From positions 72,433 through 108,937 of the forward strand of contig CACGJB010000002.1 of the NCBI GenBank assembly GCA_902573295.1: DNA of 36,505 nt. Direction: 5' to 3'. This document shows, piece after piece, positions 8,067-16,519 of the stretch. A program made the translations under genes and the position numbers. Source of the stretch: an uncultured Pelagibacteraceae bacterium. Lineage in GTDB: Bacteria; Pseudomonadota; Alphaproteobacteria; Pelagibacterales; Pelagibacteraceae. How positions within the stretch are numbered: the stretch's first letter is position 1; each line of letters opens with the position of its first letter. The notes beneath the pieces are model-generated. The model searched no databases. It saw only the letters and a program-made list of their open reading frames with translations, and was not told where the DNA came from.

Positions 8067-9218
8067 TTAATTGTTAAACTGTGTCCATTTACTATTATTT
8101 TTACTAGACTCTAAAACAGTCTCGATAAACTTCATACCTTCAACACCATCATAAATAGTTGGGTAACAATCATTTAAATCATTGTATTTTTCATGGTTTA
8201 TTTGAGCATTTAATCTTTTTGAAACGTCAGTATAAATATTTGCAAAACCTTCTAAATATCCCTCGGGATGACCTGGGGGAATCCTTGTAACATCATTAGC
8301 TTCTTTATTTGCACTTCCACTACCTCTTGTTATTTTTTCAGTAGGTTTTCCAAATTTAGTAAAATATAAATAATTTGGATCTTCTTGTTTCCACTCTAAC
8401 CCACCACTTTCACCGTACACTCTGATTTTAAGATTATTTTCATTACCAACTGCGACTTGACTAGACCATATCGCACCTTTTGCACCGCCTTTAAATCTAA
8501 GCATGATTTGTGCATTATCATCTAGTTTTCTCCCCTTAACAAAAGTATGAATGTCAGCTGAAAGTTCTTCCAATTCTAACTCAGTTATAAATCTAATAAG
8601 ATTAAATGCGTGAGTTCCTATATCTCCTATGCAACCTCCTCCTCCAGATCTTTTAGGATCAGTTCTCCACTCAGCTTGTTTTAAACCAGTATCTTCAGCT
8701 TTTTTAGTTAGCCAATCTTGAGGATATTCTGCTTGTATAACTCTTATTTTTCCAAGATCACCTTCTTTAACCAGAGATCTTGCATGTCTTACCATTGGAT
8801 ATCCAGTATAATTATGTGTTAAGGCAAAAATTATCTTTTTATTTTCTATGATATCTTTAAGAGAGTTTGCTTCTTCACTTGAAAAGGCAAGAGGCTTATC
8901 ACAAATAATGTGAATACCTTTTTCTGCAAAAATTTTTGCTACTGGCACATGAAGATGATTAGGGGTTACTATAGAAACAACATCTATCCCATCGGAATGA
9001 GCAGACTCTTTTTCAGCCATTTCTTGATAAGTTTCATAGATACGTTCTTCGGACAATCCAAGTTTTTTTCCAGTTTCTTTAGAGTTGTCAAAATTAGACG
9101 AAAAACATCCTGCTACTAATTCGTAATGACCATCAAGTCTTAATGCTATTCTGTGAACACCTCCAATAAAAGCGCCTTCTCCTCCACCGACCATTCCAAT
9201 ACGGATTTTTCTTTGCAC
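8067..9218 (-). CDS. Gfo/Idh/MocA-family oxidoreductase
   Basis: A 383-residue NAD(P)-dependent sugar or cyclitol dehydrogenase. It has an N-terminal Rossmann fold (GGGEGAFIGG near residue 11), the DKPLA version of the family EKP motif near 110, and GDIGTHAFNLIRF, the catalytic Asp/His region of the second domain. The start codon is GTG and overlaps the TAG stop of the isomerase gene by 1 nt (TAGTG), which decides the start. A Gfo/Idh/MocA dehydrogenase coupled to a TIM-barrel isomerase next to a sugar ABC importer resembles the E. coli YcjS-YcjR arrangement (3-keto-glycoside chemistry). That parallel is an inference from gene order, not evidence for the same substrate. Confidence 0.9.
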   Translation of the reverse strand: MQRKIRIGMVGGGEGAFIGGVHRIALRLDGHYELVAGCFSSNFDNSKETGKKLGLSEERIYETYQEMAEKESAHSDGIDVVSIVTPNHLHVPVAKIFAEKGIHIICDKPLAFSSEEANSLKDIIENKKIIFALTHNYTGYPMVRHARSLVKEGDLGKIRVIQAEYPQDWLTKKAEDTGLKQAEWRTDPKRSGGGGCIGDIGTHAFNLIRFITELELEELSADIHTFVKGRKLDDNAQIMLRFKGGAKGAIWSSQVAVGNENNLKIRVYGESGGLEWKQEDPNYLYFTKFGKPTEKITRGSGSANKEANDVTRIPPGHPEGYLEGFANIYTDVSKRLNAQINHEKYNDLNDCYPTIYDGVEGMKFIETVLESSKNNSKWTQFNN

Positions 9219-10273
9219 TAATTTATACCCAGCATTTTTTTATTTGCTTCAATATCAGCACCACTTCCAGCAAAATCATCAAATGCTTTTTCTGTGGTGT
9301 TAATAATATGATTTTTGATAAATTCAGCTCCTTCTCTTGCTCCATCTTCTGGGTGTTTAAGACAACACTCCCATTCTAGAACTGCCCAGCCATCATAACC
9401 ATAAGTGGTAAATTTTGAAAAGATTGATTTAAAATCTACCTGTCCATCGCCAAGAGATCTAAATCGACCTGCTCTATTAACCCATGATTGGAAACCACCA
9501 TATACCCCTTGTTTTCCAGTAGGATTTAACTCTGCATCTTTAACATGAAACATTTTTATTTTTTCATGATAAATATCTATATGAGCCAAGTAATCTAAAT
9601 TCTGTAAAACATAATGACTAGGATCATAAAGCATATTACATCTTTTATGATTACCAACTTTTTCTAAAAACATTTCAAATGTAATACCGTCGTGAAGGTC
9701 CTCACCAGGATGTATCTCATAACAAAGATCAACTCCATTTTGATCAAATTGATCAAGAATTGGTTTCCATCGATTAGAAAGTTCATTAAATGCATTTTCG
9801 ATTAGTCCTTCTGGTCTTTGTGGCCAAGGATAAACATAAGGCCAAGCTAGTGCTCCTGAGAAAGTAACGTGCCTATCTAGTCCAAGATTTTTTGAGGCCT
9901 TAGCTGCCATCATCAATTGATTTACTGCCCACTCTTGTCTTGCTTTTGGATTTCCTCTTACTTCAGGTGCGGCAAATCCATCAAATGCAGTGTCATATGC
10001 CGGATGAACTGCAACCAATTGCCCTTGAAGATGTGTTGATAGCTCGGTGATCTCGAGATTATGTTTTTTTGTTATACCTTTAATTTCATCACAATATTCT
10101 TTACTTTCAGACGCTTTCTTTAGATCTATCAATCTACCATCCCAACTTGGAATTTGTACACCTCTGTAACCTAAAGAAGATGCCCACTTACAAATGTTAT
10201 CTAAAGAATTAAATGGTGCATCTTCACCTACAAATTGTGCTAAAAAAATTGCAGGACCTTTTATATTGTTCAT
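9218..10273 (-). CDS. Sugar phosphate isomerase/epimerase (xylose-isomerase-like TIM barrel)
   Basis: A 351-residue metal-dependent TIM barrel of the AP-endonuclease-2/xylose-isomerase-like superfamily. Candidate metal and catalytic residues are the Glu in CYEIHPGED, Asp and His in LYDPSHY, His in MFHVKDAE and Glu in VLEWECC. Such enzymes isomerise or epimerise keto sugars, sugar phosphates or inosose. The start is backed by GAGGGAGAG just upstream. It is the first gene of a minus-strand pair with the Gfo/Idh/MocA enzyme and is divergent from the ABC importer. YcjR-like or tetrulose-phosphate isomerase-like roles are both conceivable. Confidence 0.9.
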   Translation of the reverse strand: MNNIKGPAIFLAQFVGEDAPFNSLDNICKWASSLGYRGVQIPSWDGRLIDLKKASESKEYCDEIKGITKKHNLEITELSTHLQGQLVAVHPAYDTAFDGFAAPEVRGNPKARQEWAVNQLMMAAKASKNLGLDRHVTFSGALAWPYVYPWPQRPEGLIENAFNELSNRWKPILDQFDQNGVDLCYEIHPGEDLHDGITFEMFLEKVGNHKRCNMLYDPSHYVLQNLDYLAHIDIYHEKIKMFHVKDAELNPTGKQGVYGGFQSWVNRAGRFRSLGDGQVDFKSIFSKFTTYGYDGWAVLEWECCLKHPEDGAREGAEFIKNHIINTTEKAFDDFAGSGADIEANKKMLGIN

Positions 10274-10389
10274 AATCTCTCCCTCTAATTAAATTTACCA
10301 AAAAATAATTTTGTATAAAAAAAATACTAGCAGCCACAACTCATCTTGGATAGACTATAAATAAGAAAAATAAACTAAGAGGAGATATA
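10274..10389. promoter_or_regulatory. Divergent promoter region: isomerase / ABC binding protein
   Basis: A 116-nt spacer between divergent genes. On the minus strand TTGTGG and TATACA, 16 nt apart, form a plausible promoter for the isomerase-oxidoreductase pair. On the plus strand a strong Shine-Dalgarno AGAGGAGA (10378-10385) precedes the binding-protein ATG, and TATAAAT-like sequence lies about 30 nt upstream without a clear -35. I see no strong operator palindrome. The shared region argues that importer and enzymes act on the same compound. Confidence 0.45.
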
Positions 10390-11694
10390 ATGAAAAAAAT
10401 AATGATTTTATTGTTTGTTTCTCTATTTTCGTTCTCTGTAAATTCAAACGCTAAATCTATAACATTAGGATGGGCCGCTTGGGATCCTGCTAATGCTTTG
10501 CAAGAGTTAACTAAAGAATTTACTGCTGAAACAGGAATAGAAGTAAACTTTGAGTTTGTCCCGTGGCCAAATTTTGCTGACCGTATGTTAAATGAGCTTA
10601 ACAACAAAGGTAAAACATTTGACTTATTGATTGGTGACTCACAATGGATTGGTGCTGGAGCTGTTTATGGGCATTACGTAAAATTGAATGACTTTTTTGA
10701 TAAAGAAGGAATTTCAATGAGTGATTTCTCGCCAGCTACAGTTTACGCATATTCAACTTGGCCTAAAGGTAGTAAAAACTATTATGCATTACCAGCTATG
10801 GGAGATGCATTAGCTTGGGCTTACAGAAAAGACTGGTTTGATAGACCAGAACTTAAATCTGAGTTTAAAAAGAAACACGGATATGATCTAGGAGTTCCTG
10901 CAAACTGGAATCAATTACATGATATGTGTAAATTCTTCCAAGGAAGAGAAATTGATGGTCAAAAAAGATATGGGGCTGCAATTAACACAGAGCGTGGATC
11001 AGAAGGTATAACAATGGGTGTTACAGCTGCTATGTATGCATGGGGTATGGAATATGAAAATCCTAACAAGCCATACGATATGGAAGGATATTTTAATTCA
11101 CCACAAGCTGTAGAAGCAGTTGAGTTTTACAGAAAATTATATGAAGACTGTGCACCTCCAGGACACTCTGATGCCTACATGGTTGCAAACTTAGATGCTT
11201 ACAAATCAGGACAAGTTGCATTCCAAATGAATTGGTATGCTTTTTGGCCAGGTGTTTCTAAAGAAGACAGTGACGGAAGAGTTAGTGGCTTCTTTGCGAA
11301 TCCAAAACAAAATGTTGCAGCTGCAACACTAGGTGGACAAGGGATATCTGTTGTCAAATACTCAGACAAACAAGATCTTGCTCTTGAATACATCAAGTGG
11401 TTTGCTAGACCAGATGTACAACAAAAATGGTGGGATCTAGGTGGATACTCATGTCATAATGATGTTTTGAATTCACCATCATTTCCAACATCAACTGTTT
11501 ATGCACAAGGATTCTTGGACTCAATGGGAATTGTCAAAGATTTTTGGCAAGAACCAACTTTCGTAGAGTTAATGCTTCCTATGCAAGAAGCAATTCATGA
11601 CTATGTTGTTAATGGAAAAGGAACTGCTAAAGAAGCTCTAGATAAAATTATCGCAGAGTGGGTTGAAGTATTCGAGGCAGACGGAAAACTTTAA
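10390..11694 (+). CDS. Sugar-type ABC transporter substrate-binding protein
   Basis: A 434-residue periplasmic binding protein of the extracellular family 1 type (UgpB/MalE-like), feeding the two permeases downstream. It has a signal peptide (about 1-21, cleavage after NSNA), GWAAWDPANALQELTKEF, which is the usual N-terminal lobe start, and FDLLIGDSQWIGAGA. The ligand pocket is Trp/Tyr rich, typical for sugars, polyols or glycerol derivatives. The start is supported by AGAGGAGA 4 nt upstream. A G10-containing terminator hairpin lies between this gene and the permeases, consistent with higher expression of the receptor. Confidence 0.92.
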   Translation: MKKIMILLFVSLFSFSVNSNAKSITLGWAAWDPANALQELTKEFTAETGIEVNFEFVPWPNFADRMLNELNNKGKTFDLLIGDSQWIGAGAVYGHYVKLNDFFDKEGISMSDFSPATVYAYSTWPKGSKNYYALPAMGDALAWAYRKDWFDRPELKSEFKKKHGYDLGVPANWNQLHDMCKFFQGREIDGQKRYGAAINTERGSEGITMGVTAAMYAWGMEYENPNKPYDMEGYFNSPQAVEAVEFYRKLYEDCAPPGHSDAYMVANLDAYKSGQVAFQMNWYAFWPGVSKEDSDGRVSGFFANPKQNVAAATLGGQGISVVKYSDKQDLALEYIKWFARPDVQQKWWDLGGYSCHNDVLNSPSFPTSTVYAQGFLDSMGIVKDFWQEPTFVELMLPMQEAIHDYVVNGKGTAKEALDKIIAEWVEVFEADGKL

Positions 11695-11722
11695 CATTAA
11701 TACTAAAAGAAATTAAAAATTA

Positions 11723-11750
11723 GGGGGGGGGGTACGCCTCCCCTTTTTTT
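11723..11750 (+). terminator. Intrinsic terminator/attenuator with G10 run after binding-protein gene
   Basis: Ten consecutive G (11723-11732), a TACG loop (11733-11736), CCTCCCC (11737-11743) and seven T (11744-11750). Seven of the G pair with CCTCCCC through one G:T pair, giving a compact GC hairpin plus U tract. A ten-base G run is very unusual in DNA this AT-rich. The location between binding protein and permease genes fits partial termination. Confidence 0.85.
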
Positions 11751-11763
11751 ATAAAAAATTCAT

Positions 11764-12663
11764 ATGAGCGTAAAAAAAAAATTCAAAGGACTTTCTGACA
11801 AAGCTGTAGGCTGGCTTTTTATTGGACCAACTGTACTTCTGCTACTGGCTATAAATATTTATCCATTAATCTATGCAATCAAAATGTCTTTTACAAATTT
11901 TTACGCAAATAAAATTGGAAGAGAGCCTCAATTTGTTGGTTTAAAAAATTATATTAAAGTTCTTAACAAAGAAGCCATATGGGAAAAAATGCAAGTTACA
12001 GCAAGCTTTATGTTTTGGACTTTGTTACTTCAAGCAATTATAGGTTTGGGTTTAGCTTTGCTTCTAAACAGGAAATTTAAAGGTAATGAACTACTAACCA
12101 CATTAATTGTTTTGCCCATGATGTTATCACCTGCAGTTGTAGGTGTATTTTGGACTTATCTTTATAACCCTCAAGTAGGTCTATTTAACTACGTAGTTAA
12201 TTTTTTCTATGATTTAGGAAGCTTTGATATGATTGGTTCAAGTACACTTGCACCATGGGCTATTGTCATTGTTGATACATGGATGTGGACACCATTTACA
12301 ATGTTAATTTGCTTAGCAGGTCTAAGATCTGTTCCAAATTATTTATACGAAGCTGCAGAGGTTGATAGAGCAAGTAAATGGCAGCAATTTATATATATTA
12401 CTTTGCCTTCTGTTTTACCATTTTTATTATTAGCTCTGCTTTTTAGAGGGATTGAAAATTTCAAAATGTTTGACATGGTTGTAGAGCTTACCTCTGGTGG
12501 TCCCGGCTCTGCTACAGAGCTTGCCTCAATTAACTTAAAAAGAGAAGCGTTTGAAAAATGGAAAACAGGTTACAGCTCAGCATTTGCTGTTATTCTTTTT
12601 GTTACCATATTTGGTTTCGGAAATGTCTACGTAAAAGTAATGAATAAAATAAAGGAACGCTGA
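11764..12663 (+). CDS. ABC sugar transporter permease (MalF/UgpA-like)
   Basis: A 299-residue inner-membrane permease with six predicted helices. The cytoplasmic EAA loop is seen as YEAAEVDRASKWQQFIYITLP, which docks onto the ATPase. It is the first permease of the importer, ends with TGA overlapping the ATG of the second permease, and starts about 13 nt after the terminator T run. There is no obvious Shine-Dalgarno sequence. It is a member of the MalF/UgpA group of carbohydrate permeases; substrate unknown. Confidence 0.93.
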   Translation: MSVKKKFKGLSDKAVGWLFIGPTVLLLLAINIYPLIYAIKMSFTNFYANKIGREPQFVGLKNYIKVLNKEAIWEKMQVTASFMFWTLLLQAIIGLGLALLLNRKFKGNELLTTLIVLPMMLSPAVVGVFWTYLYNPQVGLFNYVVNFFYDLGSFDMIGSSTLAPWAIVIVDTWMWTPFTMLICLAGLRSVPNYLYEAAEVDRASKWQQFIYITLPSVLPFLLLALLFRGIENFKMFDMVVELTSGGPGSATELASINLKREAFEKWKTGYSSAFAVILFVTIFGFGNVYVKVMNKIKER

Positions 12664-13607
12664 TGGATACTTCTAGATCATATTTGGAACCTTCATCTTT
12701 TTCAAAAAAAATGGCTGCCGCTATAATTATAGTTTACGCTGTAATTACTTTGATACCAATATCTTGGATGGTAATGACAAGTTTTAAAAATGTTGATAGT
12801 GCTATTTCATATCCACCCGAAGTTTTGTTTGAACCATCACTAGAGGGATATGTTAACTTATTTACTAATAGGTCAAGACAATCACAAGAATATCTTGATT
12901 CATTACCTCCCCCAGAAAATTGGTATGAAGAACTAGTTAGAAGCAGAGAGATGGTTATAACAGGGCCATCAAAATTTTTGGGTAGATACTCAAATTCTAT
13001 GATAATTGGATTTGGTTCAACTTTTGCATCTGTATTTTTAGGAGCATTGGCTGCATATGCATTTTCAAGGTTTAGGGTTCCTTTAAAAGATGATTTATTA
13101 TTTTTTATTCTTTCGACCAGAATGTTTCCCCCAATAGCAGTGGCTGTTCCTATATTTATTATGTACAGAAAATTAGGTCTTGGGGATACTCACCTTGGAA
13201 TGATTATATTGTATACCGTTGTAAACTTAAGTTTAGCAGTATGGTTATTAAAAGGATTTATGGATGAAATTCCTAAAGAATATGAAGAGGCGGCTATGAT
13301 CGATGGATATTCTAGACTTCAAGCTTTCTTTAAAGTTGTTCTTCCACAAGCAATGACTGGTATAGCGGCAACTGCAATCTTTTGTATGATATTTTCATGG
13401 AATGAATACGCTTTTGCTGTTTTGCTAACACAATTCAACGCACAAACAGCCCCACCATTTATTCCTACAATCATTGGTGAAGGTGGTCTTGATTGGCCTG
13501 CAATTGGGGCAGGAACAACTTTGTTTCTATTACCTGTTATGATTTTTACAATAATTTTAAGAAAACATCTTTTAAGAGGTATTACCTTTGGAGCGGTAAG
13601 AAAATAA
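12663..13607 (+). CDS. ABC sugar transporter permease (MalG/UgpE-like)
   Basis: A 314-residue partner permease with six predicted helices and the EAA loop EYEEAAMIDGYSRLQAFFKVVLP. A periplasmic insert between helices 1 and 2 (about 60-105, with PPPENWYEELVRSRE) is longer than in MalG and may be specific to this group. The start overlaps the upstream stop (ATGA-type junction) and its TAA overlaps the ATG of the following small gene (TAATG), so the genes are translationally chained. Confidence 0.93.
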   Translation: MDTSRSYLEPSSFSKKMAAAIIIVYAVITLIPISWMVMTSFKNVDSAISYPPEVLFEPSLEGYVNLFTNRSRQSQEYLDSLPPPENWYEELVRSREMVITGPSKFLGRYSNSMIIGFGSTFASVFLGALAAYAFSRFRVPLKDDLLFFILSTRMFPPIAVAVPIFIMYRKLGLGDTHLGMIILYTVVNLSLAVWLLKGFMDEIPKEYEEAAMIDGYSRLQAFFKVVLPQAMTGIAATAIFCMIFSWNEYAFAVLLTQFNAQTAPPFIPTIIGEGGLDWPAIGAGTTLFLLPVMIFTIILRKHLLRGITFGAVRK

Positions 13608-13798
13608 TGCAAGAAGAAAAGTCATTAATGAGAAAAATATTTAGAAGAGTTTACTGGGAAAACTTATCGACGATATTAATTTTAATTGGAGTTTTCATGT
13701 TGTTACAACCATTTGCAATGTGGATGTTTACTTATTCTTTTATTGTAATTTTAATAGGAACTATAGGTTTCATAATCACAAGCCACTTTCCGGATTAA
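13607..13798 (+). CDS. Small two-helix membrane protein in ABC operon, unknown
   Basis: A 63-residue protein starting at the ATG that overlaps the permease stop (TAATG); a longer in-frame reading from 13493 lies inside the permease gene and is not credible. It has a basic N-terminus (KSLMRKIFRRVYWEN) followed by two hydrophobic segments (about 20-38 and 41-57). I do not recognise a family. Its place between permeases and ATPases recalls the small DUF2160-type membrane proteins of glycerol-type ABC operons, but similarity to them was not tested. It could be an accessory or assembly subunit of the importer. Confidence 0.75.
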   Translation: MQEEKSLMRKIFRRVYWENLSTILILIGVFMLLQPFAMWMFTYSFIVILIGTIGFIITSHFPD

Positions 13799-13799
13799 T

Positions 13800-14882
13800 A
13801 TGTCTCAAATTAAAATAGTAAATTTGCAAAAATCATTTGGAGATTTTACTGCAGTTAAAAATTCTAATTTAACGATTAATGATAAAGAGTTCTTTGTTTT
13901 GCTTGGACCATCAGGTTGTGGAAAGACCACAACACTTCGAATGATTGCAGGATTAGAATTACCTACATCTGGAGAGATTTATCTTGGAGATGAGGAGGTT
14001 GGAATGTTAAGAGCATCAGAAAGAGATATTGCTTTTGTTTTTCAATTGTTTGCCCTCTACCCACATATGAATGTAAGAAACAACTTATCATTTCCTCTCA
14101 AAATGCAAGGTTATAAAAAAAGTGATATCAAAAATCGAGTTGAAGAAGCAGCAAAACTTTTAAGAATTGATCACATTTTAAATTCTAACATTTCCTCTCT
14201 TTCGGGTGGAGATAGACAACGGGTAGCTTTAGGTAGAGCACTAGTTAGAAGACCAAAAGCATTTTTAATGGACGAGCCATTGGGAACTTTGGATGCTGAA
14301 TTTAGAGAATTAATGTGTTTAGAATTAAAAAAACTACATTTAGATATTGGAGCAACTACAGTTTATGTAACTCATGATCAGTTAGAAGCAATGTCATTAG
14401 CTGATCGAATTGCAGTTATGGATGGTGGTGAAATATTACAAGCTGATGAGCCTAATATTATTTACAATAAACCTAAAACTAAATTTGTGGCTTCATTTAT
14501 AGGATCTCCAGGTATGAACTTTTTTGAAGTTAATGAAGGAATCTCTAAAGATCAATCATTTGTAAATATCGAAGGCGCTAAATTTGATATTCCCAAACAA
14601 CTTGAGGAGTCAAAAGGAAGTAAAAATTTCTTTGGTATACGTCCAGAAAATTTAACTCTAAATAATAATGAAGGTCTAAAAGGTTCAGTTTTTGGAGTAG
14701 AGTATTTAGGATCAAGAAAAATAATTACAGTTAAAACAAGTTTAGGTGAAATTAAAGTTAAGACAGACATTTCTGTTGACGTTAAATTAAATGAAAATGT
14801 TCAGGTTAAACCTTCAAATAATAATATTATTATTTTTGACGGTGCGACAGACAAATCTTTAAACAGCGAGTTTATAAAATAA
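13800..14882 (+). CDS. ABC transporter ATPase 1 (MalK/UgpC-like)
   Basis: A 360-residue nucleotide-binding subunit with a C-terminal OB-type regulatory domain. Walker A GPSGCGKT (36-43), Q-loop Gln82, signature SGGDRQR (135-141), Walker B ending in LMDEP (156-160), D-loop LGTLDA and switch His192 are present. The signature has Asp where SGGQ is normal, and the D-loop has LGT for LSN/LSS. Its last base overlaps the ATG of a second, different ATPase, so the importer probably has a heterodimeric motor like GlpS/GlpT-type glycerol importers. Confidence 0.93.
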   Translation: MSQIKIVNLQKSFGDFTAVKNSNLTINDKEFFVLLGPSGCGKTTTLRMIAGLELPTSGEIYLGDEEVGMLRASERDIAFVFQLFALYPHMNVRNNLSFPLKMQGYKKSDIKNRVEEAAKLLRIDHILNSNISSLSGGDRQRVALGRALVRRPKAFLMDEPLGTLDAEFRELMCLELKKLHLDIGATTVYVTHDQLEAMSLADRIAVMDGGEILQADEPNIIYNKPKTKFVASFIGSPGMNFFEVNEGISKDQSFVNIEGAKFDIPKQLEESKGSKNFFGIRPENLTLNNNEGLKGSVFGVEYLGSRKIITVKTSLGEIKVKTDISVDVKLNENVQVKPSNNNIIIFDGATDKSLNSEFIK

Positions 14883-15892
14883 TGGCAAAAGTAGAGTTAA
14901 AAAAATTATTTAAAACTTATAACAAAAAAATTAAAGCTTTGGAGGATATAAATCTTACAATTGAAGATGGTCAATTTTTTGTATTACTGGGTCCATCTGG
15001 TGCCGGAAAAACTACAACACTTAGATGTATAGCTGGTTTAGAAAAAATTGATTCTGGAGATGTATTATTCAATGATGAAAATATAACTCATGATCAGCCT
15101 GCTTCAAGAGATGTGTCTTTTGTTTTTCAACAATACTCTCTTTATCCTCATTATACCGTTTATGAAAATCTTGCTTTTCCTTTGAGGTCTCCAATGAGAA
15201 AACTTCCAGAGGAAGAGATAAAAAATAAAGTAGAGAAAATTGCTGAAATGCTCAAAATTACAAGCAAATTAAAAAATAAAGCAACTGAACTTTCTGGTGG
15301 AGAAATGCAAAGGGTAGCTATTGGTAGAGCTCTAGTTCGTGAACCAAATATTTATTTAATGGATGAGCCACTTTCCTCATTAGATGCTAAACTAAGAGAA
15401 ACCCTTAGAGTTGAATTAAAAAATATTCAATTAAATCTAAATGCTACTATATTGTATGTTACACATGATCAGGCTGAAGCAACAACATTGGCAGATAAAA
15501 TTGGAGTTTTAAAAGAAGGCAAAATTGTTCAAATTGGAACCCCTGAAGAAATTTATGAAAATCCAAATTCAATTTATGTATCCCAAAGATTGGGGTCACC
15601 AAAAATAAATATTTTACCTGGTTCTTTATTTAAACTAGATAACAACATACCAAAAATTGGACTTAGACCAGAAAATATAGAGTTAGGTGATGGACCATAC
15701 GAAGGAAGGGTTATTTCTATAGAAAATTTGGGTTCAGAGACTGTGGTAGCTATAAATTTTCAAGACAATGAAATATTAGCTTCAATTCAGGGTAGCTATA
15801 AGTCATCAATTAATGAAAAAATTAATTTTGACATTAATACGAATAAAGTTTTAAAATTTGATAACGGAGACCAGAGGATACATGAGCGTTAA
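14882..15892 (+). CDS. ABC transporter ATPase 2 (MalK/UgpC-like)
   Basis: A 336-residue second ATPase of the same importer. It has Walker A GPSGAGKT (37-44), Q-loop FVFQQYSLYPH, signature LSGGEMQR (138-145), LMDEP then LSSLDA, and switch His195. All catalytic motifs are intact, so both sites of a heterodimer could work. The C-terminal regulatory domain is shorter than in ATPase 1. The last codons overlap the start of dhaL in another frame (11 nt overlap), tying transport to the kinase that follows. Confidence 0.93.
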   Translation: MAKVELKKLFKTYNKKIKALEDINLTIEDGQFFVLLGPSGAGKTTTLRCIAGLEKIDSGDVLFNDENITHDQPASRDVSFVFQQYSLYPHYTVYENLAFPLRSPMRKLPEEEIKNKVEKIAEMLKITSKLKNKATELSGGEMQRVAIGRALVREPNIYLMDEPLSSLDAKLRETLRVELKNIQLNLNATILYVTHDQAEATTLADKIGVLKEGKIVQIGTPEEIYENPNSIYVSQRLGSPKINILPGSLFKLDNNIPKIGLRPENIELGDGPYEGRVISIENLGSETVVAINFQDNEILASIQGSYKSSINEKINFDINTNKVLKFDNGDQRIHER

Positions 15893-16511
15893 TTTTTTAA
15901 TTTCTCAAGCAAAAAATATTCAATTTGTTATTAATGAAAATGCAGCAGAAATTGAGGCACTAGATCAAAATATTGGAGATGGGGATCATATATTTAATGT
16001 GCAAAGAGGTCTTAAGTTAGTAGTTGAGCTTGAAGATGATATTAAAAACCTGCCTTTGCAAAAAGGTTTAAATACGATTGCTATGAAAGTCTTGTCAGGT
16101 ATTGGTGGCTCTTCTGGAGCTTTGTTTGGAACTTTCTTTATGTCTATGGCTAAGACACCAGATTTAGATAAAGATATAGATTTTAAAAAAGCATGTGAAA
16201 TGGTTATAACTGGAATTAATGCAATGAAGGAAAGAGGAAAAGCTGATGTTGGAGAAAAAACAATGATGGATGTTTTAATTCCAGTATCAGAAAAACTCAA
16301 TGAATTAAAAAGTGGTAATACGGATATGAAAGAAGGGTTAAGTGAGATAATAAAAATTGCCGAAGATAGAATGTTAGGAACAAAAGACATGCTTGCTACT
16401 AAAGGTAGAGCTTCATTTTTAGGAGAACGTGCTAAAGGTCATATAGATCCAGGAGCTCGTTCATCGCAACTTATAATCGATACAATATGCAAATCGTTAA
16501 TTAATAAATAG
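15882..16511 (+). CDS. dhaL: Dihydroxyacetone kinase nucleotide-binding subunit DhaL
   Basis: A 209-residue all-helical DhaL-type phosphoryl-transfer subunit. The three nucleotide/Mg aspartates are seen as Asp28, Asp33 and Asp35 (DQNIGDGDH), followed by GGSSGALFG (75-83), DVGEKTMMDVLIP and GRASFLGERAKGHIDPGA. In place of the usual Gly after GDGDH this protein has Ile37-Phe38. I chose ATG 15882, preceded by GGAG/AGAGG, over an upstream ATG inside the ATPase gene. It is followed by dhaK but no dhaM, so the phosphate source is probably ATP directly. The substrate could be dihydroxyacetone or a related ketose such as erythrulose. Confidence 0.9.
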   Translation: MSVNFLISQAKNIQFVINENAAEIEALDQNIGDGDHIFNVQRGLKLVVELEDDIKNLPLQKGLNTIAMKVLSGIGGSSGALFGTFFMSMAKTPDLDKDIDFKKACEMVITGINAMKERGKADVGEKTMMDVLIPVSEKLNELKSGNTDMKEGLSEIIKIAEDRMLGTKDMLATKGRASFLGERAKGHIDPGARSSQLIIDTICKSLINK

Positions 16512-16519
16512 GAGGAAAT

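Noticed and set aside
13493-13798. Longer 101-residue reading of the small membrane protein
   Set aside because: The extra 38 codons lie in another frame of the permease gene; the ATG overlapping the permease stop gives a protein with sensible basic N-terminus and helices.
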